This document shows, one piece after another, positions 7,613-15,667 of a DNA stretch of 26,318 bases. The notes beneath the pieces are model-generated. The model was not told the origin of the DNA and did not search any database. It saw only the letters and a list, made by a program, of their open reading frames with translations. The stretch is from the NCBI GenBank assembly GCA_964628385.1, contig CAZVOD010000069.1:1-26318 (forward strand), given 5' to 3'. This DNA comes from JANQPA01 sp964628385. Its GTDB lineage: Bacteria; Bacteroidota; Bacteroidia; Chitinophagales; Saprospiraceae. The stretch's first letter is position 1, and the number at the start of each line of letters is the position of its first letter. The translations under genes were made by a program, and so were the position numbers.

Positions 7613-8359
7613 ATGAAAACCTTAGGTATTATACCTGCAAGATATGCAGCTACCCGCCTACCGGGCAAGCCCTTAAAAGAAATTAACGGAAAGAGTATCG
7701 TTCAGCGCGTTTATGAGCAGGCACAAGCTGCCCGTCTTATCGATCAGGTAATAGTAGCTACTGATGATGAGCGAATCTACAAGCACGTCATTGGCTTCGG
7801 AGGCCAGGCTGTAATAACTTCTACCTCCCATAACAGCGGCACAGACCGCTGTGCAGAAGTTGCTGCTGCTCAGCCAGAATACGATCTGGTGGTCAATATT
7901 CAGGGAGACGAGCCATTTATTGATCCGGCACAAATCGACCTGAGCATTCGACCTTTATTACAGGCCGAATACGGCATTGCTACTTTAGCAATACCCATAC
8001 AGAATCTGGCTTCCCTAAAAAATCCAAATATGGTCAAAGTGGTAATCGATAAACAGAATAAAGCCCTGTATTTCAGTCGTAGCCCTATTCCGTTCATCCG
8101 GAATCATCCGGAGGCAGAATGGCTTCGGTACGGTACCTTTTTTAAGCATATAGGCCTATACGCTTTCAAAAGAGCAATACTGCTGGAAGTGGCAGCACTC
8201 GAGATGAGTGACTTAGAGCAACAGGAATCGTTGGAACAGTTGAGGTGGATAGATAATGGATACCATATTTACGTGAACAAAACAGATAAAGAAACGATTG
8301 GTATTGATACAATTGAAGACTTGGAAACCGCCAGAGCAAAATTTAAGCGAAATGAGTAA
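7613..8359 (+). CDS. kdsB: 3-deoxy-manno-octulosonate cytidylyltransferase (CMP-KDO synthetase)
   Basis: It activates KDO with CTP to CMP-KDO for the inner core of lipopolysaccharide, in the cytosol. The 248-residue length is standard. The N-terminal nucleotide loop IPARYAATRLPGKPL (7-21) is diagnostic, followed by TSHNSGTDRCAE (71-82) and VVNIQGDEPFI (93-103), and YFSRSPIPF with RYGTFFKHIGLYAFK further on. All match KdsB closely. It opens a plus-strand operon: the next gene starts inside its stop region (8-base overlap). Confidence 0.95.
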   Translation: MKTLGIIPARYAATRLPGKPLKEINGKSIVQRVYEQAQAARLIDQVIVATDDERIYKHVIGFGGQAVITSTSHNSGTDRCAEVAAAQPEYDLVVNIQGDEPFIDPAQIDLSIRPLLQAEYGIATLAIPIQNLASLKNPNMVKVVIDKQNKALYFSRSPIPFIRNHPEAEWLRYGTFFKHIGLYAFKRAILLEVAALEMSDLEQQESLEQLRWIDNGYHIYVNKTDKETIGIDTIEDLETARAKFKRNE

Positions 8360-8594
8360 TAAACACTATAAACGCTGGTTGATACAGGCACCTGTTGGCC
8401 TGGCAACTATAGGTTTTGGCGCCTGCCTGATAGCAGAAGCGGCAATAGAAAAATACAGCCATCCCGACGAGTGGTCATGGGTAATTTATGGGACGATAGC
8501 ACTTGTCGTTTTTAATGCTGGGATGTCTATTTTTGGAGATGCTATCCTACATCGGTCCCGCTACGAAAGAGAACGAGAAAATAAAAACGAATGA
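8352..8594 (+). CDS. Small two-helix membrane protein
   Basis: An 80-residue protein starting at ATG 8352, within the last codons of kdsB (overlap of 8 bases), a sign of translational coupling. An in-frame upstream start would lie deep inside kdsB and is unlikely. Two hydrophobic segments, IQAPVGLATIGFGACLIAEAA (about 10-30) and WSWVIYGTIALVVFNAGMSIFG (about 41-62), are joined by a charged turn KYSHPDE; a basic C-terminus RSRYERERENKNE follows. No domain is recognised. The ATGA overlap with the Nudix gene makes a three-gene unit, so a housekeeping or envelope-related accessory role is possible but unproven. Confidence 0.8.
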   Translation: MSNKHYKRWLIQAPVGLATIGFGACLIAEAAIEKYSHPDEWSWVIYGTIALVVFNAGMSIFGDAILHRSRYERERENKNE

Positions 8595-9133
8595 TGAATT
8601 TTTGCAGCCATTGTGGTTCTGCTGACCTGAAACACAAAATACCAACAGGAGATAATAGAAATAGATTTGTTTGTAACAATTGCCATACGATCCATTATAC
8701 TAATCCAAAGGTAATAGCGGGTTGCCTACCCGTCTGGGAAGGGCGCGTGCTCCTGGCCAGACGCTCTATAGAACCCAGAAAAGGCTTCTGGAATGTGCCG
8801 GGAGGGTACCTGGAAAACGGCGAAACGGTAGAGGAAGGTGCAAAAAGGGAAGTCTGGGAGGAAACCCTGGCTAGAGTAGAAAACCTCAAAGCCCTCAGCA
8901 TCTACAGTATTCCAAAAATTAATCAAATCTATATTCATTTTGTAGGTGATCTGATCAGTCCTGAATTTGGAGTGGGAGAGGAGTCTTTGGAAGTAGAATT
9001 ATTTGATATTTCAGACATCCCCTGGTCGGACTTGGCTTTTACTTCTTCTGTTTTTTCTTTAAAAAGATATATCGAAAATAAAAACGTCGGCGCTCATAAA
9101 ACTCACCTCGGACGTTTTGGAATTCCAGAATAA
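8591..9133 (+). CDS. Zn-ribbon Nudix hydrolase
   Basis: A 180-residue pyrophosphohydrolase of the Nudix superfamily. The N-terminus is a zinc ribbon (Cys5, Cys8, Cys28, Cys31) like that of NudC-type and related NADH/ADP-ribose pyrophosphatases. The Nudix box runs G72-x5-E78-x7-R86E87-x2-E90E91; the glycine that usually follows (EExG) is replaced by leucine (EETLA), as occurs in this Zn-ribbon subgroup. The substrate is probably an ADP-ribose-type or NAD-like nucleotide, not determinable here. The start codon overlaps the preceding stop as ATGA. The protein ends in a basic HKTHLGRFGIPE tail. Confidence 0.9.
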   Translation: MMNFCSHCGSADLKHKIPTGDNRNRFVCNNCHTIHYTNPKVIAGCLPVWEGRVLLARRSIEPRKGFWNVPGGYLENGETVEEGAKREVWEETLARVENLKALSIYSIPKINQIYIHFVGDLISPEFGVGEESLEVELFDISDIPWSDLAFTSSVFSLKRYIENKNVGAHKTHLGRFGIPE

Positions 9134-9429
9134 GTGAATATTTTTAATTTTTCTGATTATTATATTGTATTCGCCCTACCAACAAATCAAAAACTTTTTT
9201 TTATTTGAAGTTTAAGAGCATTTTTGAATTCTGCTTTTGAAGCCCAAAATGTACGGCAATAGGTGCTTGCAAAGCTATTTTTGAGTAGCATAGCAGTGCT
9301 ACATTGCCAAAAAAAACTGAAGCTAGCATCTGCTTTATGGTCATGTACAGGCCCAGAGGTAAAGCTCAGATAAGCTCGAAGGTTACCACTCTTTTATGCG
9401 TATAACAAAAGCTAAGAATACAACAAACT
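9134..9429. other. Non-coding gap with structured inverted repeats
   Basis: This 296-base gap before the saccharopine-reductase-like gene holds GGCAAT (9255-9260) pairing with ATTGCC (9304-9309), and within that a GTAGCA/TGCTAC hairpin (9286-9291 and 9298-9303) whose 3' arm abuts the outer arm. A TATTTTTG box at 9276-9283 matches the -7 consensus, but no TTG stands 19-21 bases before it. No gene was found. It is probably the promoter and leader of the downstream gene. Confidence 0.3.
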
Positions 9430-10767
9430 ATGAAACAAATACTAATCATTGGTGCAGGTAGGTCATCTGTATGTTTAATCGACTACGTTCTCGAGTATGC
9501 CAGTAAAAACGCCAGTTTTGTCATTGTTGCGGATGCCGATCTAGAATTGGCAAGGAAGAGAGTGGGGAATCATTCCAACGGAAGGGGGGTATGGCTAGAC
9601 GTAATGAAACCCAACGACCGGAAAGACCTCATCAGCAGGGCTGATATTGTGGTATCTCTGGTACCTGCGCATTTACATCTGGAAGTAGCCCACGATTGTA
9701 TTAAGCTGAACAAGCACCTTATCACGGCTTCTTATGTATCCAAAGAATTATATCGGCTTGGTGATGAAGCTCGCAATAGAGAGTTGATCTTTATGGGAGA
9801 AATGGGACTGGATCCCGGCATCGACCACATGTCATCTATGAAGAAGATTAATGAGATCAAAGAGATGGGGGGAAAATTAAAGAGCTACAGTTCTTATTCG
9901 GGCGGATTGATTGCCCCTGAGTTTGATGATAATCCCTGGCATTATAAATTTACCTGGAATCCCAGAAATGTTGTGCTGGCCGGGCAGGGTACGGCTCAGT
10001 ACCTTAAAAACGGGCGGCTAAAGTGTATTCCGTACCAGCGCTTATTTGGCGCTTATCAGGAAGTGGAGATTCCCGGTAAAGGCATCTATGAGGCGTACCC
10101 TAATAGGGATTCTTTGTTATACAGCAACGTTTATGGGTTGGAGGGGATTCCAAATCTGATGCGTGCGACCTTGAGACACAGAGGTTTTTGCGAAGCTTGG
10201 CATGCATTAGTGAAAATTGGCCTGACAGATGGCGCTTATCCCATTCTCAATTCTGATAAAGTCTCTTACCATGAATTAATGGATTCCTATACTTCGCCTG
10301 ACCATGTGGGGTCTGTCAAAGAAAAGATCGCGCAGGTGCTAGAAGTGGATGCTGGTTCAGAGATTATCCAAAAGCTAGACTGGCTGGGATTATTTAGGAA
10401 GAAAAAAATAAAATTACCCAATGCCACTCCGGCCTTAATCTTGGAAAATTTGTTAATGGACAAATGGGTACTCAAAAAGGGCGATCGCGATATGATTCTC
10501 ATGCATCACGTTCTGGACTATGACCTGGCCGGAAAAAGCAAGCGTTTGGTCTCTACGCTGGAAATGCGTGGAGAGAATGAACACAAAACTGCCATGTCAA
10601 TGTTAGTGGGCCTCCCCTTAGGTATATTTGTAAAGTTGGTATTAGAGGGTAAAATAAACTCAAAAGGCGTCCATATTCCAGTGATGAAGGAAGTATACGA
10701 ACCCGTACTGAAAGAATTAGAAGACTATGGCGTTATTTTCACGGAACAAACAATCGATCTGGATTAA
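9430..10767 (+). CDS. Saccharopine dehydrogenase (reductase)-like oxidoreductase
   Basis: A 445-residue protein of the Sacchrp_dh_NADP family. The NAD(P)-binding Rossmann glycine loop is GAGRSS at 8-13, the second strand ends in VADAD, and DIVVSLVPAHLHLEVAHDCI (about 73-92) and ITASY (97-101) are the family's substrate-domain lead-in. GLDPGIDHMSS (about 126-136), SYSGGLIAPE and GQGTAQYL are also typical. The family interconverts saccharopine with lysine or glutamate/aminoadipate semialdehyde; which direction or pathway this protein serves is not clear, and lysine catabolism is my preferred guess. It may be transcribed with the flippase-like gene, which starts inside its last 41 bases. Confidence 0.88.
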   Translation: MKQILIIGAGRSSVCLIDYVLEYASKNASFVIVADADLELARKRVGNHSNGRGVWLDVMKPNDRKDLISRADIVVSLVPAHLHLEVAHDCIKLNKHLITASYVSKELYRLGDEARNRELIFMGEMGLDPGIDHMSSMKKINEIKEMGGKLKSYSSYSGGLIAPEFDDNPWHYKFTWNPRNVVLAGQGTAQYLKNGRLKCIPYQRLFGAYQEVEIPGKGIYEAYPNRDSLLYSNVYGLEGIPNLMRATLRHRGFCEAWHALVKIGLTDGAYPILNSDKVSYHELMDSYTSPDHVGSVKEKIAQVLEVDAGSEIIQKLDWLGLFRKKKIKLPNATPALILENLLMDKWVLKKGDRDMILMHHVLDYDLAGKSKRLVSTLEMRGENEHKTAMSMLVGLPLGIFVKLVLEGKINSKGVHIPVMKEVYEPVLKELEDYGVIFTEQTIDLD

Positions 10768-12094
10768 AAAGTTATTGACATATTGGAATTACTTACAGAA
10801 TGACCTGGACGAAAGCAAAGCCTTTCAGGTCTTTCAGGTACTTCGTCAGGGAGCAGGGATTATTATTGCTATTTCTCTGGCTAATTTTGGCCTATCCAAA
10901 AGTGCGATCGGCAATTATGAAAAGCTGTGGTATGTAGGCAATACGCTCAGCTTTTTTTGGGTAGCCGGATTGATTCAGTCTTTGTTGACGCATTATCCGG
11001 GGTTGAATGAAGAAAAAAAGCCAGTTTTTTTCTTCAACATTTACCTGAGTTTTGTTGGGGTAAGTGGCCTTGTTTGTGCCGTCTTATTTACTTTCCAACA
11101 GTCCATACTGGAGTTTTTTACCCAAAAGGAAGAGTTAAAATACTTTAGTTTATTTCTCATTTTTATCTTCATTAATTGGCCCACTTATATTGTAGAAAAC
11201 CTATATCTGCTCAAAAAAAGGGCCTGGCCAATTGTTACCTTTGGTCTGCTGGCTTTCATTGGCCAGGTATTGGCTGTCAGCTTGCCTATATTTTTGGGGT
11301 ATACTTTGGCAGTAAGTTTCTACTGCCTTATCTTCCTGGCAATCATCAAGCATATTTGGTTATTATCATTTATTATCAGAGAATCTGTTTTTAAAGTCGA
11401 TATACCAGAGGTACGTCAGTGGTTTATCCTGGCCCTTCCACTGATTGGTTACGCCCTGCTAGGCGGCCTGAATCTGGCCTTTGATCAATGGATCGTCAAT
11501 TACGAATTTGATGGTAATGAGGAAAAATTTGCAATATTTAGGTATGGTGCTCGAGAACTTCCTCTAGCCCTAGCCCTGGCTAGTGCCTTCTCTACAGCCA
11601 TGCTACCCGGAATTTCCGAAAACCTAAATCGCTCCCTGGAAGTGATAAAAAAACGCTCAGTCAGGCTTTTTCATATCCTATTCGGTATTTCGATCCTCCT
11701 TATGCTTACTAGCCAGTGGATCTTTCCATTGGTTTTCACTAAAGCTTTTAATGAAAGTATTCCCATTTTCAATACCTATTTATTGATAGTGGTAAGTCGG
11801 CTAATATTCTCCCGTACAGTACTCATGGGCCTCAAGGATAATATTGCCGTCTTGTGGATATCGCTCATTGAGTTGTTGACAAATATTGCTTTGAGCTTTT
11901 TGCTGATAACAACACTCGGACTCGTGGGCACAGCTATTGCAACAGTTGTGGCTTACACTCTTGAAAAGATATTGATATCGGTTTATTTGTATGCAAAATA
12001 TAAAATTCCATTACAGGCCTACACTGACTTGAGATGGTACACTGTCTACTCAGTCGTCCTGTTGGTTTGTTACGGGATCAGCTTTTTTATGTAG
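10727..12094 (+). CDS. Polysaccharide/oligosaccharide flippase-like membrane protein
   Basis: A 455-residue integral membrane protein with about 12 hydrophobic segments, for example AGIIIAISLANFGLS (about 43-57), VFFFNIYLSFVGVSGLVCAVLFTF, YFSLFLIFIFINWPTYIVENLYLL, PIVTFGLLAFIGQVLAVSL and a late WISLIELLTNIALSFLLITTLGLVGTAIATVVAYT. Gene size, topology and the late motif match the MATE-like Wzx/MurJ superfamily of lipid-linked sugar flippases. The ATG at 10727 overlaps the preceding gene by 41 bases. No better ATG lies near the front of the hydrophobic region, but a slightly later non-ATG start is possible. Substrate unknown; the neighbouring glycosyltransferase fits a surface-glycan role. Confidence 0.8.
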   Translation: MALFSRNKQSIWIKKLLTYWNYLQNDLDESKAFQVFQVLRQGAGIIIAISLANFGLSKSAIGNYEKLWYVGNTLSFFWVAGLIQSLLTHYPGLNEEKKPVFFFNIYLSFVGVSGLVCAVLFTFQQSILEFFTQKEELKYFSLFLIFIFINWPTYIVENLYLLKKRAWPIVTFGLLAFIGQVLAVSLPIFLGYTLAVSFYCLIFLAIIKHIWLLSFIIRESVFKVDIPEVRQWFILALPLIGYALLGGLNLAFDQWIVNYEFDGNEEKFAIFRYGARELPLALALASAFSTAMLPGISENLNRSLEVIKKRSVRLFHILFGISILLMLTSQWIFPLVFTKAFNESIPIFNTYLLIVVSRLIFSRTVLMGLKDNIAVLWISLIELLTNIALSFLLITTLGLVGTAIATVVAYTLEKILISVYLYAKYKIPLQAYTDLRWYTVYSVVLLVCYGISFFM

Positions 12095-12136
12095 CGTCAT
12101 TACAGCAGCAAAAATACCTCAATATCCATCCACGCT

Positions 12137-13090
12137 CTAAAAGCGTTTAACCGATTCGATAATATACGGAGGCCTGCCCTTTATTTCGGTATAGATATTA
12201 GTCAGATAAATAGACATGATGTATAAATTCAAACAGGTGATAGCAAAAAAGATGGAACTCATGATGACAATAAATGTCCATCCACTTTCTGCCGCTGCCG
12301 GATTGCCAAAGAGGTCTTCGCTATAAAAACGTACGGTCAGGGCATTGGCAATTACGCCCAGAAGAAATATAAGCGAAAAAAGAAAGATCCAGAGCAATAA
12401 TGAGCGCAAAAATGTCGTAAAGGAAGTTATAGCAACCAAAGAGTCTTTGAATCTTTCAGAAAAGGACAGATTACTATCCCAACCGATATCCTCTTTGACT
12501 TCAATAAAGGAAGTTTTATAGCCGACAATAGAATAAATGGGTTTCATGTATCTTAGATTTTCTCTAAGGCGAAGTAGTGAGTTTAGGGCTCTTCTGGAAA
12601 TTATACGGCTATTACAGGCCTTGGGGTCAACACTCATCCTGGAAAAATTGCGTAGGATACTATAAAACAAACGATAAAAGAGCTTAAATCGCCAGGGTAT
12701 CTTGCGGTCTTTGGCCTTTAGATAAACAATATCATAAGAAGCTCTGGCTTTTTGGAATAATTGAAGGATCAATTCGGGCTGTTGGTGAAGGTCTAGTTCA
12801 AAGATGATGGTATAGTCGCCATTAGACCGATCCAACCCCGCCAGGATAGCATGGTTAAAGTTGGTGGGAGTGGATAGATTTATCAGATAAATTTGTTTCT
12901 TGATTGTTTCATTTAAGGGGCTAATGTATTCATCAATTTTCGTGTCCGAAGTGTTATTTATAATAATAGTTTCGTAATCTGAAAAGTGAGCATGGAGTTG
13001 TTGATAAATCGCTTCCAGAAAGCCGGAAAGTTTGCAAAGCTCCTGAGGGGCTTGTATTACAGTGACTACAGATATAAAAGAATTGTACAT
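12137..13090 (-). CDS. Membrane-anchored family 2 glycosyltransferase
   Basis: A 317-residue protein with an N-terminal GT-A domain and two C-terminal membrane helices, the layout of DPM1/GtrB/ArnC-type polyprenyl-phosphate glycosyltransferases. ISVVTVI opens the Rossmann-like fold, FELDLHQQPE (about 96-105) holds the DxD-like site, and KACNSRIISRRAL with WDSNLSFSERFKDS follow. Helices are LLLWIFLFSLIFLLGVIANAL and WTFIVIMSSIFFAITCLNLYIMSIYL. It is expected at the inner membrane moving a sugar to polyprenyl phosphate (family inference). The start was placed at ATG 13090; the frame opens 10 codons earlier at a TTG. It is convergent with the flippase-like gene and divergent from the exporter. 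Confidence 0.85.
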   Translation of the reverse strand: MYNSFISVVTVIQAPQELCKLSGFLEAIYQQLHAHFSDYETIIINNTSDTKIDEYISPLNETIKKQIYLINLSTPTNFNHAILAGLDRSNGDYTIIFELDLHQQPELILQLFQKARASYDIVYLKAKDRKIPWRFKLFYRLFYSILRNFSRMSVDPKACNSRIISRRALNSLLRLRENLRYMKPIYSIVGYKTSFIEVKEDIGWDSNLSFSERFKDSLVAITSFTTFLRSLLLWIFLFSLIFLLGVIANALTVRFYSEDLFGNPAAAESGWTFIVIMSSIFFAITCLNLYIMSIYLTNIYTEIKGRPPYIIESVKRF

Positions 13091-13408
13091 TCGTTTGTTT
13101 TTTAACAAATAATGCGGCAACTTGGACCTTGAACTGCTAATTTCAGTATTATTTCAAGTTTTTAATTTAAATAAGCTGAAAAAAAAGTAGGAAATATATT
13201 TAATTGATTGATTATTTGGTATTTTGCCAATAACATCAACACATTGAGGAAGAAAACCACAATATACCCCCATATTTCATTCGTTTTCTTAAAGTTTGTG
13301 CTTAATATATCCATTGAGGTCGATTAATACTTTATTGATTTAATCACTTTATTTGAGTTTTGTTTCATGGTGTATTTAGCAATAAAATTAGCTTGAGAGT
13401 AGGTATCT
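13091..13408. other. Divergent intergenic region before the exporter
   Basis: These 318 AT-rich bases separate the glycosyltransferase (minus) from the C39 exporter (plus). The only near matches to the -7 box are TTTATTTG near 13346 and a loosely spaced TAAAGTTTG near 13290, both imperfect. I looked for a small ORF with a double-glycine leader as exporter substrate and found none: the only plus-strand ATG near the exporter (at about 13366) opens a nine-codon frame. Promoters must be here but cannot be placed. Confidence 0.4.
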
Positions 13409-15604
13409 ATGTATAAAAAGTTTCCAATTTATCAGCAATTAGATGCCATGGATTGTGGGGCAGCATGCCTGCGTATGATTGCCCGATACTTCGGACGGTT
13501 TTATTCTCTAGAATCACTCAGAGAGTACACACATATGGGCCGTCAGGGGGTTTCTCTTTTGGGAATAAGCGATGCCGCTGAGAAAATAGGTCTGCAATCC
13601 CTGGCCATAAAGACTACCTTTGACCGCCTGGCCAAGGATATACCTACGCCATGCATTGCGCACTGGAGGCAGCACCACTTTGTAGTTGTCATCAAGGCGA
13701 CCCAAAAGTACGTATGGATTGCTGATCCCGGCTCTGACTCTAACCCGTTAAAACTTTCCAAGGACGATTTTCTCGAATACTGGGCTAGCGACATAGAAGA
13801 TGGACAGCCTGTAGGAGTCTTGCTTTTACTAGAAACGACTCCTGAATTCTATGAAAGACCCGGGGAGGAGATAAACAAGTCTGGCTTCAATTATGTACTC
13901 AACTACTTTGGTCGCTATCGCTCCCTAATGATACAGCTTGTCGTAGGGCTGATACTGGGAAGCTTGCTACAAGTTTGTTTTCCTTTTCTTATTGTTACTC
14001 TCGTAGATATAGGTATCAATACCCTCAACTCTGACTTTATCACAGTGATTTTGATCGCTCAGTTCGTGCTCTTTTTTACCCAGATGCTGGTAGAGCATTT
14101 CCGGGGCTGGATCCTTTTGCACGTCGGTGTCCGAGTCAATATAAGCCTGATCTCTGACTTTCTCATTAAGTTGACTAAACTGCCTCTGCGGTTCTTTGAT
14201 ACCAAAATGACCGGGGATTTAATGCAGCGTATTTCTGATCATGAAAGGGTACAGCGTTTCTTTAGCTCTACTTCTTTAGTATCGATTTTTTCGATGATCA
14301 ACTTTTTTGTCTTTGCTACGGTGCTGCTATTTTGGAATATTACGGTTTTTTGGATATTTTTTGCTGGTACCTTACTTAATATAACCTGGGTCTTGTTTTT
14401 TATGAAGAAAAAGCGTGACCTGGACTACAAAAGGTTTGATCAATCGGCAGAAAATCAAGGTAACCTAATCGAACTTATCAATGGTATGCAGGATATCAAG
14501 CTGCACAATGCCGAAAAGCAAAAGCGCTGGGCTTGGGAACGCATACAATCAAAATTATTCAGAACCGGCATTGGTACTTTGCGCCTAGAGCAGTTACAAC
14601 GCTCTGGTGCGACCTTCATCAATGAAAGTAAGAATTTGCTCATCATTTTTGTGGTTGCTAACGCGGTAATAAATAGCGAAATGACACTCGGTATGCTCGT
14701 GGCCGTTCAATACATTGTTGGTCAACTGAATTCTCCAGTCAATCAGTTTGTGAACTTCTTCCGGTTTATGCAAGAAGCTAAGATCAGCCTGGAGAGAATG
14801 AACGAAATACATACCCGGGAGGATGAAGAAAATGTAGAAGATAAAATTACTTTGTTACCGGAACTTGGTAATATAGTAATGGAAAATGTATATTTCCACT
14901 ACGATGGACCTCACTCTAGTATGGTTTTAAAGAATGTAAGCCTAAAAATCCCCAAAGGAAAAACTACAGCGATCGTAGGTTCCAGTGGAAGTGGTAAAAC
15001 CACCATCCTGAAGCTACTACTGAATTTTTATAATCCTACAGAAGGTGTTATTCGTATTGGTGACATTAATTTATCAAATATGCACAATCGCCTATGGCGC
15101 GACAAATGTGGGGTAGTATTGCAGGATGGTTTTATCTTTTTTGATACTATCGCCAGGAATATCGCGCTTGGAGATGAGATTATCGATAAGAAAAAACTGC
15201 TAAATGCCGTAAAAGTAGCCAATATTCAAAGCTTTATAGAATTGCTGCCACTAGGCTATAATACCAAGATTGGCCAGGAGGGGCTGGGTATTAGTCAGGG
15301 CCAAAAGCAACGGCTCTTAATCGCCCGGGCAGTTTACAAAAATCCGGAGTATATTTTCTTTGACGAAGCAACAGCGGCCCTCGATGCCTTCAATGAGATG
15401 TTGATTATGGAAAATCTAGAGGAGTTCTTTAAAGGCAAAACAGTCATTATCGTGGCACATAGGCTGAGTACGGTTATGAATGCCGACAATATTATTGTTT
15501 TGGAGAAAGGAGAAATTGTCGAACAGGGTACGCATGAAGAGCTTACCTATACGCGAGGCGCGTATTATCAATTGGTAAGAAATCAGCTCGAATTAGGTGC
15601 TTAA
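13409..15604 (+). CDS. Peptidase-containing ABC exporter (C39 / PCAT type)
   Basis: A 731-residue inner-membrane exporter that cleaves a leader and exports peptide. It has three modules. The C39 cysteine protease covers about 1-135: Gln10, catalytic Cys16 in DAMDCGAAC, His90 in HHFVVV and Asp106 in ADPGSD complete the expected triad and oxyanion site. The transmembrane domain spans about 165-450. The nucleotide-binding domain has Walker A GSSGSGKT (524-531), a Q-loop LQDG (571-574), signature GISQGQKQR (627-635, SQGQ replacing SGGQ), Walker B YIFFDE (648-653) and the H-loop His684. It is followed after 63 bases by an HlyD adaptor gene, together a type I-like secretion unit. The protease appears intact, so it should process a double-glycine-type leader, but no such precursor gene is in the window. 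Confidence 0.93.
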   Translation: MYKKFPIYQQLDAMDCGAACLRMIARYFGRFYSLESLREYTHMGRQGVSLLGISDAAEKIGLQSLAIKTTFDRLAKDIPTPCIAHWRQHHFVVVIKATQKYVWIADPGSDSNPLKLSKDDFLEYWASDIEDGQPVGVLLLLETTPEFYERPGEEINKSGFNYVLNYFGRYRSLMIQLVVGLILGSLLQVCFPFLIVTLVDIGINTLNSDFITVILIAQFVLFFTQMLVEHFRGWILLHVGVRVNISLISDFLIKLTKLPLRFFDTKMTGDLMQRISDHERVQRFFSSTSLVSIFSMINFFVFATVLLFWNITVFWIFFAGTLLNITWVLFFMKKKRDLDYKRFDQSAENQGNLIELINGMQDIKLHNAEKQKRWAWERIQSKLFRTGIGTLRLEQLQRSGATFINESKNLLIIFVVANAVINSEMTLGMLVAVQYIVGQLNSPVNQFVNFFRFMQEAKISLERMNEIHTREDEENVEDKITLLPELGNIVMENVYFHYDGPHSSMVLKNVSLKIPKGKTTAIVGSSGSGKTTILKLLLNFYNPTEGVIRIGDINLSNMHNRLWRDKCGVVLQDGFIFFDTIARNIALGDEIIDKKKLLNAVKVANIQSFIELLPLGYNTKIGQEGLGISQGQKQRLLIARAVYKNPEYIFFDEATAALDAFNEMLIMENLEEFFKGKTVIIVAHRLSTVMNADNIIVLEKGEIVEQGTHEELTYTRGAYYQLVRNQLELGA

Positions 15605-15667
15605 TTGGGGCTGTATTGGTTATTCCTTCATTTCCTTATTAACCCGGTTTAAAGCTAGTATTAAAAT

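Noticed and set aside
13091..13120. Longer glycosyltransferase start at TTG 13120
   Set aside because: The extra ten residues are basic and off-pattern, and ATG 13090 places the ISVVTVI strand at the normal distance from the N-terminus.
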